Assembly: GCF_001509475.1 (NCBI RefSeq)
Contig: NZ_LLZG01000015.1
Location: forward strand, 1-48,913
Length of the DNA: 48,913 nucleotides
Direction of reading: 5' to 3'
Origin: Streptomyces regalis
GTDB taxonomy: Bacteria > Actinomycetota > Actinomycetes > Streptomycetales > Streptomycetaceae
Positions 23,375-30,898 of the stretch are shown here, piece by piece. Under the pieces are notes generated by a model. The model searched no databases. It had not been told where the DNA came from and was given only the letters and a program-made list of their open reading frames with translations. How positions within the stretch are numbered: the first letter of the stretch is position 1; every line of letters begins with the position of its first letter. Position numbers and translations under genes: made by a program.

Positions 23375-24844
23375 GTGGACAAGCCTGCTGAGATGTTCGA
23401 CCGGCACTTCGAATGGGCCGAGCTGACCCGGTTCGCCGCCTTGCCCGGCCCTCGGGCCACGCTCGGCGTGGTTTCCGGCCGCCGTCGTCAGGGCAAGACC
23501 TTCCTGCTCGACGCGGTCGCCCGTGCCAGTGGCGGCTTCATGTTCACCGCCACCGAGACCACCGAGGCGGACGCCCTGCGTCAGTTCGGTGAGGCGCTGG
23601 CCCGGTATCGGGGCCAGCCCACCCCGTTCCGCTTCGCGCACTGGGACGAGGCGGTCACCGAACTCATGCGCATTGCCGACGGCGGCGACCCCACCGTGGC
23701 GGTCATCGACGAGTTCCCCTTCCTCGCCAAGGCATCTCCGTCCCTGCCCTCGATCATCCAGCGCGCGCTCGACCCCGCCGCTCAGCACACCAACACTCCG
23801 GTACGCCTGCTGCTGTGCGGCTCTGCGCTGTCCTTCATGGGCAGGCTGCTGTCCGGGAATGCTCCGCTGCGCGGTCGTGCCGGCCTCGAACTGGTCGTTC
23901 CCACCCTGGACTTCCGCCTCGCGGCGGACTTCTGGCAGATCTCCGACCCTCGTACCGCGCTGCTGACCAACGCCATTGTCGGCGGCACACCGGCCTACCG
24001 CCGTGAGTTCACCCAAGGGGACACTCCGGCCGGGCCGGACGACTTCGACGCCTGGGTGACCCGTGCCGTGCTCAACCCGGCGCGCCCGCTCTTCCGCGAG
24101 GCCCGGTACCTGCTTGCCGAAGAGCCCGAACTCCACGACACCGGGCTGTACCACTCCGTGCTGGCGGCCATCGCTGCGGGCAACGCCGCTCGTGGCGGCA
24201 TCGCCGACTACCTTGGCCGTAAATCCACGGACCTCGCCCATCCGCTGAGCGTCCTCCAGGACGTCGGCATGATCACCCACGAGGCGGACGCCTTCCGCCG
24301 CAACCGCTCCGCCTACCGCATCGCCGAGCCGCTCGTCACCTTCTACCACGCGGTCATGCGCCCGGCCTGGGGCGACCTGGAACGCCCCGGGCGGGCGCCC
24401 GCCGTATGGCAGCGTGCTCAGTCCACCTTCCGCAGCAAGGTCGTCGGACCGCACTTCGAGCAGATCTGCCGGGAGTGGGCCCGTTGGCACGCAGCGTCCG
24501 GCACTCACGGCGGGCAGGTCACGAGGGTCGCCAGCGGCACGGTCAGCGATCCGGCCGCCAGGACCAGTCACGAAGTCGACGTCGCCGTCCATGGCGAGAC
24601 CGACAACGGTCGCGAAGCGCTGCTCGGCATCGGTGAGGCGAAATGGAACGACGTCATGGGGGCCGGCCACCTGGAACGCCTCCGGCGCATCCGTACTCTG
24701 CTCACCACACGCGGCACCGCGACCGAGGCAACCCGGCTGCACTGCTTCAGCGGCGCGGGCTTCACCGACGAACTGCACCACCTCGCCAAGAACGACCCCA
24801 CCATCCAGCTGGTCGACCTGACCCGCCTTTACCACGGCGAGTGA
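23375..24844 (+). CDS. Archaeal-type AAA ATPase with DUF234/nuclease-like C-terminus
   Basis: A protein of about 489 aa. P-loop Gly-Arg-Arg-Arg-Gln-Gly-Lys41-Thr and Walker B Val-Ala-Val-Ile-Asp112-Glu-Phe-Pro-Phe match the archaeal AAA+ 'ATPase-DUF234' family. The middle holds a winged-helix-like stretch (Leu-Ser-Val-Leu-Gln-Asp-Val-Gly-Met-Ile). The C-terminal domain has Glu-Val-Asp-Val-Ala...Gly-Ile-Gly-Glu-Ala-Lys-Trp, a PD-(D/E)xK-like arrangement, so it may be a nuclease. GTG 23375 is chosen for its GAGAGG at 4 bases and the -10 box upstream; an ATG at 23351 is also in frame. It sits alone between two terminally defined blocks, next to the second STAND module. Related proteins occur in mobile and defence islands; the biological role here is unknown. 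Confidence 0.78.
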   Translation: MDKPAEMFDRHFEWAELTRFAALPGPRATLGVVSGRRRQGKTFLLDAVARASGGFMFTATETTEADALRQFGEALARYRGQPTPFRFAHWDEAVTELMRIADGGDPTVAVIDEFPFLAKASPSLPSIIQRALDPAAQHTNTPVRLLLCGSALSFMGRLLSGNAPLRGRAGLELVVPTLDFRLAADFWQISDPRTALLTNAIVGGTPAYRREFTQGDTPAGPDDFDAWVTRAVLNPARPLFREARYLLAEEPELHDTGLYHSVLAAIAAGNAARGGIADYLGRKSTDLAHPLSVLQDVGMITHEADAFRRNRSAYRIAEPLVTFYHAVMRPAWGDLERPGRAPAVWQRAQSTFRSKVVGPHFEQICREWARWHAASGTHGGQVTRVASGTVSDPAARTSHEVDVAVHGETDNGREALLGIGEAKWNDVMGAGHLERLRRIRTLLTTRGTATEATRLHCFSGAGFTDELHHLAKNDPTIQLVDLTRLYHGE

Positions 24845-25203
24845 CTGGTGATCCGCGGTCGCGGCCCTACGAGCCCAGGGCCGGGACGCCGAGTAGGACG
24901 ACGGGATACGCCCTCGCCAAGCGGGGGGAATAGCCGTGCACGGTCCTCCGTCTGGGCAACACGTACCGGGTCGTCACCGTCGAGTTCCTCAAGCTGCTGC
25001 ATGTTGACGTACCTGAGCTTCCGAGCACTGATCCGTCGGCCGCCGAAGCATCGTCGTCTGTGACGCGAGAAGAGGCCTCGCCCCGTTCCTGTCCAGGGCG
25101 CTGTGGCTGCTGCGCCTTGCGGTTGACTGGACACCCTCTGCTGCACGCTGATCGGAAGTCGATAGTGTGAGTGGGCTGGAGTCTGGTCGTTCAAGGGGGC
25201 TGA
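24845..25203. other. Non-coding gap
   Basis: About 360 bases between the AAA ATPase and the second STAND gene. No frame on either strand has a recognisable domain. It presumably holds the promoter of the STAND gene, but I cannot point to elements. Confidence 0.5.
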
Positions 25204-27729
25204 GTGGAAGCGGAGTTGATGTGGCTGGCCGCGTCCGTCGCGACGACCGTGGCAGGGGCGATCAGTACCGACGCATATACCGCGTTCAAGGCCCGGGTGG
25301 GAGCACTCTTCAGGCGAGGCAGGCAGGAACGGGCGGATTCCTTCCTCAGCGAACTGGAGGAACGGCGTAGCGATCTGGCCCTGGCTCGTGACAGGGGCGA
25401 CGAGGCCCGTGTGGCGGATCTGGTGCCGAAGATCGAGGAGCTGCTGCGCAGCGAACTGTGTCGACTGCTGGAGGAACAGCCGTCTCTGGCGGGCGAGTTG
25501 AGGGATCTGCACACCGAGGTGAGGAACGTTGTCACCAACGGCACCTTGGTGGTGGGCGGTCAGACTCACGTGTCGAATGTGTACAACCACTACTACGACG
25601 GGGCCATGGCGATCCCACGACAGGCCCTCCCGAGCGCCTCGGTGCCGCTGCCCCGAATCACTCTGTGGCCGGTGGACCACTACGAGAACAATGCCGGTCT
25701 GCTACGGCGAATGGACGCCGTGTGGGCAAAAGGCCAGGCCGCCGGGGTTGCCGCCACCATGTATATGCAGGGCGTGCCGGGTAGTGGGACGTCCGCCGTC
25801 GCGCGTGAATGGCTGCGCAGACACCGGGACGAACTGACGGGGCCTCAACTAGAGGCGTCGCTGGGCAGAGATCCCTGGGGAAACCTGCCGGAGCCCACAG
25901 CGATCCTGGAGCGCTGGTTCCGCGAGCTGGGCATCCCAACGGGAGACGTGCCTGCTGACCCCCGTGACCGGTCGATGCACTTCCGCAGTGTCGCTGCTGA
26001 ACGTGGTCCGATCGTCGTGCTGCTTGAGGATGTCGTAGTCGCCTCCCAGGTCGAACCGCTACTGCCGGGCACTCCGGGCAGCGTGGCTCTCATCACCAGC
26101 CACTCCCGCATGCCACAACTGGTCCGCACCGTCGGCGCGGAGCCGTTCGAGATGAAGCCGCTGGGTCGGGTGCACAGCCGGAAGCTGCTCGTCAAGGTCG
26201 GCAGGATCAAAGACGACGCGACGGCGTACGAGAAGGAACTGGATCTGATCGCCGACGGGTGTGGCGATCTTCCCCTCGCGCTGTGCATCGCCGGAGCGCA
26301 GCTGGCACTCGGCCATGCCGGCAGGGTGCGGGAGCTGGCGGCGGACCTGTCCGACCGAACGACCAGACTGGAAGCGCTCAACGTGGATGACGAGATCTCC
26401 GCCGCTCTGGACCCCGGTTATCGCGGTCTAGCCCCGGATGCTGCGCGTCTCTACCGTTGCATCGGCCTGCATCCCGCCGGAACGTTCGAGGCGGATGCCG
26501 TACGGGCCATGCTCCCGGACATGGACACCGCCGCCCGGAACAAGGCCCTGCGACAGCTCACCGCCGCGAACCTGATAGAGCCGGACGGGGACAGCTACCG
26601 GGTGCGTCACCACCTCATCCACGACCACGCGCGCGCGTGCGCTCTCGCCGACGAACCGGCCGAGGTCCGTGAAGCGGTGCTGGACCGGATCATCGCGCAC
26701 TACGTGGAGTTCGCCGAACGCGCGGAGGCCGCTCTGTCCTCCCGCTACCGGCATGATCCGTCGGGTGCGTACGAGGCGTACGCACCCACAGGGAGCGTTG
26801 ACGCACCAGGGGTGATCGCGAGCCTGGAGCGACGCCGGGAGAGCCTGGAGAACGTGGTACGCCTGGCTCACGAGAAGGCCCGGCATGACCAGACCTGGCG
26901 GCTGGCCCAGGGGCTGCACACGTTCCACCTCAAATGCGGCCTGCACAGTCCCTGGATCACGACGCACGAACTGGCACTTGAATCGGCCCACGAATGCCGT
27001 GACCAGATGGCCATCGCCCGTATGTACTTCGAACTCGGCTTCGCTCATCTTGAGCGGTGGAGCACACGCCAGGGTGACCCGCAGACCGCCCGCGAGCACT
27101 TCGAGAGTGCGCTTGAACTCGTACGCCCGGCCGACGGCAACGCCACCGAAGGTCAGCGGCGGACGGAGTCCAGCGCGCTGGAAGGCCTCGGCCTGCTGGA
27201 ACGCAAGCTGGGCAATCCTGCCGCCGCTCTGGAGTACTACGAGTTGGGGCTGGACGCACTGAACGGCATCGACCACAAGCGTGGCCGAGCCCTGTTCGCC
27301 CTCCACCGGGGAGTGGCCTGCACCGATCTGCGACGTCATGACGAGGCGGCCCGGGAACTGCTCTCCGCCCGCGATCAGTTCGCCAACTTGCCGGTGCCCG
27401 ACCCCTACAACGAGGCTCGTGCCCTGACCCGGTACGCAGAGGACCGGCGCGCTGCCGAGCAGCCGGGCGAGGCCGTGCGGGCGCTCGACGAGGCGATCGA
27501 GATCATGACCGTGAACGGTCCGCCCTACCAGCGGGCCGGGATCCTTCTGCTCAGGGGTGATCTGCTGAGTGCACAGGGCGACCATGCACGGGCGACGCTG
27601 GACTGGGTCACGGCGGGCGATCTGTTCCGCGAGGCGAACAGTCTGCGGGCGCAGGAGGCGGAGCAGCGCCTCGCGGATGCCACGGGGGCGGGTGACGAGG
27701 ACGGCTCACAGGGCGTCGACGACGAGTAG
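25204..27729 (+). CDS. STAND/TPR protein with helical head and degenerate Walker A (copy 2)
   Basis: An 841-aa paralogue of the 14980 gene. Residues 1-105 are a helical head like the 9138 protein. A beta-prone linker follows (about 110-135, Val-Val-Gly-Gly-Gln-Thr-His-Val-Ser-Asn-Val-Tyr). The NB core starts near 180, but Walker A reads Gly-Val-Pro-Gly-Ser-Gly-Thr196-Ser: the ATP-binding Lys is replaced by Thr. Walker B is Val-Val-Leu-Leu-Glu-Asp, the GLPL motif Asp-Leu-Pro-Leu-Ala-Leu, the MHD-like site His-His-Leu-Ile-His-Asp. TPR repeats span about 560-820, with Leu-Lys-Cys-Gly-Leu-His-Ser-Pro-Trp-Ile matching copy 1. GTG 25204 has GGGG 4 bases upstream. The gene overlaps the convergent GT-like gene by 24 bases. 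Without the Lys it may bind nucleotide weakly or act as a non-switching partner. Confidence 0.82.
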   Translation: MEAELMWLAASVATTVAGAISTDAYTAFKARVGALFRRGRQERADSFLSELEERRSDLALARDRGDEARVADLVPKIEELLRSELCRLLEEQPSLAGELRDLHTEVRNVVTNGTLVVGGQTHVSNVYNHYYDGAMAIPRQALPSASVPLPRITLWPVDHYENNAGLLRRMDAVWAKGQAAGVAATMYMQGVPGSGTSAVAREWLRRHRDELTGPQLEASLGRDPWGNLPEPTAILERWFRELGIPTGDVPADPRDRSMHFRSVAAERGPIVVLLEDVVVASQVEPLLPGTPGSVALITSHSRMPQLVRTVGAEPFEMKPLGRVHSRKLLVKVGRIKDDATAYEKELDLIADGCGDLPLALCIAGAQLALGHAGRVRELAADLSDRTTRLEALNVDDEISAALDPGYRGLAPDAARLYRCIGLHPAGTFEADAVRAMLPDMDTAARNKALRQLTAANLIEPDGDSYRVRHHLIHDHARACALADEPAEVREAVLDRIIAHYVEFAERAEAALSSRYRHDPSGAYEAYAPTGSVDAPGVIASLERRRESLENVVRLAHEKARHDQTWRLAQGLHTFHLKCGLHSPWITTHELALESAHECRDQMAIARMYFELGFAHLERWSTRQGDPQTAREHFESALELVRPADGNATEGQRRTESSALEGLGLLERKLGNPAAALEYYELGLDALNGIDHKRGRALFALHRGVACTDLRRHDEAARELLSARDQFANLPVPDPYNEARALTRYAEDRRAAEQPGEAVRALDEAIEIMTVNGPPYQRAGILLLRGDLLSAQGDHARATLDWVTAGDLFREANSLRAQEAEQRLADATGAGDEDGSQGVDDE

Positions 27730-29504
27730 GCCGGTCTCGGCCTCTGCGCCGATCGCTACCTGAACGCACGACGGGCCGGGGCTGCCCAGGGTGGACGTCG
27801 CGTGGTCGTGGATCACCGACGCCGCGATGGCGGCTGATGTCCACGAGGGGCGCCTGCCATCCCAGTGGGCGCGCAGGCGCACGCCGTCCCGTAGCAACGC
27901 CAGGCATCCGCCGTCGGGTTCTTCGAGGGCGAGCAGGGCGCAGCCGGGGTAGAGGGCGGCGATGGCCTCCCAGCTCACCATCCCGGAGACGTGACGCCGT
28001 CGGCCGAGCGGCATAAGCAGTACGTCCGCGGAGTGGGGCCAGCCGGCGTCTGGATCGTCGATGTCGGCCACCAGGTGGGTTCCCGACAGATGCCGTTCCA
28101 TGGTGCGGCGCTGCATGGGCGCGGGATAGCGCCGCACCGTGGCCCGGCCCTCTTCGGAGGCGACGGACACGTAGACCGGCCGCTGGACGGGGGAGGAGTA
28201 TCCAACCGGCACGGTGGGGGGAACCGGCACCAATCGCGACCTGGCGGGTGTCACGGGCTCGGGAAGTTCAAGCCGTTCATAGAACAGGCGCCGTAGCAGG
28301 ACGGCCGATTCCCCGGGCCGTGACGTTACAGTCGCACGCAACTGGCGCAGTTCGGCGCTGTCCTGCTGGACCGCGGCTGCTTCCTCGATCTGCGGCAGGA
28401 AAGGCCGGTGAGCAGAGAAGCGGGGAAGTATCTTGCCGAGACGAGCCATGGGAGACTGAGGGGCCACCTTCGATTCTGCGAAAGAACCCAAAATAGCGGG
28501 GATTCCCAATGCGATTCCGTACATCGTCAAAGAGCCATGGTCGCCAAGAATTCCATCCGCTGCCAGAAGTGCGGCTTTCCAGGTTTCCGTGTCCGGCACC
28601 GGAAGTAGTAGTCCGTGCTCCGTAAGTGGCGCCAACCAGCTCTGTAGCTGCCAGGCGCCATGGCCGTACCAGGCATTGCAATGGACGGCCGCCAGGACAC
28701 GGTATTCATCGACCGGTAGCTCCGCCAGGACACGGCGAATCAAATCCGTTTCATTCTCGTCCGACGCCAAAATCGACCCGCGTCCCCACGTGGACGAGAC
28801 CACAATGAGCTTCTGGTCCGGACGGATACCCAGAGCCCGCCGGTAATTCTCGCGGAACGGACTGCTCGCCTGTAGCTGATCGAAGCAGGGGTCCCCGGCC
28901 ACCACGCTCACGGGGACAGCTTCGGGGCAACTAACGGCGAGCCGCTGGCGTTGCTCATCATGAGAGAGAATGATCGCCGACGGGACAACCCGCCCTTCAT
29001 GCGTCAACCATTCCGGCGACAAGCCAAAGGCTTCCCGCTTCCCGCTTCCCGCTTCCCGCTTCCCGCTTCCCGCTTCCCGCTTCCCGCTTCCCGCTTCCTT
29101 CCCGCTTCCCGCTTCCCGCTTCCCGCTTCCCGCTTCAGTAGTTTATTGTACCCCGCGCCATGTGGTGCGCCGATCAATGGAGTTCGCAGATTGTGCAGCT
29201 CGCCGCCACGACTTGTGGCAATTGCCATGTCAAATTTGTGAACAGTTGCTTCTTCCCACGGTATGTGCAGCATTCCCCGGGAATCGAAGAATTCAAGGGT
29301 CCCCTCGTCAAGAGCCGAGGATTCAGTACAGGTGAAGACCGTCTGGACGCGCCGGTCGCCCTCGAACACGCTGAGCAGGTCGAGCAGCCGCGTCGCGGAT
29401 GTGATGTTGTGGACCACGCCCAGAACGGTCCGCTTCGCCGCCACACTCACCCAGCGCCCACTGTCCGACGCTATCGGCAACGGCAGCCGCCCTGCACCGC
29501 GCAT
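27706..29504 (-). pseudogene. GT-B-fold CDP-glycerol-phosphotransferase-like gene, out of frame at a heptamer tract (OFF)
   Basis: Paralogue of the 17407 gene. The start at 29504 leads through Val-Val-His-Asn-Ile-Thr-Ser-Ala-Thr-Arg-Leu-Leu-Asp and Pro-His-Gly-Ala-Gly-Tyr-Asn-Lys into a heptamer tract at codon 123, then terminates at about 29004. The rest (Phe-Gly-Leu-Ser-Pro-Glu-Trp-Leu, Gly-Asp-Pro-Cys-Phe-Asp, Leu-Gly-Asp-His-Gly-Ser) is open in another frame down to 27706. My frame count says one extra 7-bp unit, or two fewer, would fuse the halves into about 600 aa, the length of the intact copy. No other damage is seen, so it is better called switched off than dead. The 5' half (28440-29330) has more A/T-ending codons than its neighbours, suggesting separate ancestry. 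Confidence 0.75.
29030..29136. repeat. Heptanucleotide tandem repeat (GCTTCCC)n inside a coding region
   Basis: Nine perfect GCTTCCC units, one 11-bp variant (29093-29103), four more perfect units and a partial one. On the coding strand it reads as repeats of Arg-Glu-Ala-Gly-Ser-Gly-Lys. It is much longer than the CCGGTGT tract in the paralogue and is placed at the same protein position. Short-unit tracts of this size are prone to slipped-strand mutation. Confidence 0.95.
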
Positions 29505-29635
29505 GTATCGCTCCCCACTGCACCCCGTGTGACCTCGTCAGACGATAACGTGTCACCGGACAGGCGGGACTTTGCCTGCAGTTCACGGGCTGGAGCCTTG
29601 TGGCGGTCGGCTCACGCTGCCGTACCGGCCTATGA

Positions 29636-29954
29636 CCTTCCGCGTGCGTGCGCAGGCGATGCTCGACGTGTTATAGGCGCCGACGCCGCTCGTGCTGAGC
29701 GCGTTGACCGATGCGGAGCATCTGGTGGTGCTCGCCGAGAGTCTGCTGCAGTTCGTGGAGCTGGCGGGTGGCGGGGAACGCGCTGTGGATGCGCTGCGTG
29801 CTCAGGGTCCCGAGGCCAGGGACGCGGTGGCCGCCGCGCTGGACTCCGCGCACCCGGACCGGCCCGGGCACTGCACACTCAGGCCGTCCGTCCTGGCCGC
29901 GGCCGGAAGCACGGGCGTCGCGTGGGCAAGAGCGGCCGCAGGCGGCATCGTTGA
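29636..29954 (+). pseudogene. Truncated second copy of the 698-aa hypothetical gene (3' end)
   Basis: From CGTGCGCAGGCGATGCTCGACGTG onward it tracks the 3' end of the gene at 20028-22124 closely: Asp-Ala-Glu-His-Leu-Val-Val-Leu-Ala-Glu-Ser-Leu-Leu-Gln-Phe-Val-Glu-Leu-Ala-Gly, then the Arg/Lys/Gly-rich end and the same TTGACCAGGGCAGCACC after the stop. Internal deletions and an early TAG near 29664 break it. Everything upstream of the last third is missing. It shows that the third gene of the first module was once present beside the second GT-like gene. Confidence 0.75.
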
Positions 29955-29987
29955 CCAGGGCAGCACCCTCGGCGTCATACGTCCTCG

Positions 29988-30683
29988 GTGGCGCGCGTTA
30001 CCGTCGGGGCGTGGCCGAGGGATGGGACGAGGACGGGCTGCTGGCCGTGCGCGGCGCTCCACGAACAGGACTGGGCGGCGCTGCTCGCCGCGTTGAGCCG
30101 TGGCCCGGTACGTGAGGTGCTGCAACTGGCCGGCGATGGTGTGGCCGGGGCCGCAGTGCAAGGGCTGCCCGGGGCAGCGGAGAGGGGGCCGCGTTTTTCT
30201 GCGCGCTCCAGGCACGGGGTTTCCGGGGCGATCAGGGGCTGGCGGACCGGTTGCGCACGGCCACGGGACACGCGGCGATCTCCCTCCTGCGCCCGCTGGC
30301 AGTCGATCTGGAGATGCTTGCCATGCTGTTGGAGGGAGATCCGGCTGAGTCCGGTGGTCTGCTCGATCTGTCCACCGGGGAGTACCGGCCGGCGTTCACC
30401 GAGGAACTGGATGCCGGGTCCGAGGCCGAGGAGGCGGACGATCCCGAGCGATGGCTGCATGTGCCGGCTTTGGGATCCCGTGCCGGCTACCGGGATATGG
30501 AGCTGTTCATCGAAGGGCTCGCCGACGCTGCCCTTGCCGACCGACTGCGGATCGCCGTCGGTGGGCGGGGCGCCTTCCGGCGCTTCAAGGACGTCCTCGC
30601 GCGTGACGAGCGCGCCTGGCGCCGGTACCACCGGGTTCTGCGATGAGCGACAGCGTGGCCGGGCCCGGGCCTGGCTGGCCTGA
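29988..30683 (+). pseudogene. UPF0158-family gene with two frameshifts
   Basis: Three pieces in different frames join into one UPF0158-like protein: His-Glu-Gln-Asp-Trp-Ala-Ala-Leu-Leu...Gln-Leu-Ala-Gly-Asp-Gly-Val (to about 30180), then Leu-Leu-Asp-Leu-Ser-Thr-Gly-Glu-Tyr and Arg-Trp-Leu-His-Val-Pro-Ala-Leu-Gly-Ser-Arg-Ala-Gly-Tyr-Arg-Asp-Met-Glu (30190-30630), then Asp-Glu-Arg-Gln-Arg-Gly-Arg-Ala-Arg-Ala-Trp-Leu-Ala (to 30683). The first shift falls in a run of five G at about 30185, the second near 30632. Function of the family is unknown. Two separate shifts make a sequencing error less likely, though the G-run is a weak spot. Confidence 0.65.
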
Positions 30684-30898
30684 ACGCCGAGCGCCACAGC
30701 GCGAGGCCGAGAACGTGGGCGCAGGTCCTGGTGACATGGTTCAAAGGCTCCATTGGACGGCCCCTGGACCTTCGGCTGGTGATGGATGCGGCGCCGCCCG
30801 GTTGCGTGTGACTGCCCCTCTCCGAAGATGACCCGATCACTGATTGTCAGACCCTGGTGTCACAGTGTGAAGCACAGTGAACGCAGGGGAGGTTCATC

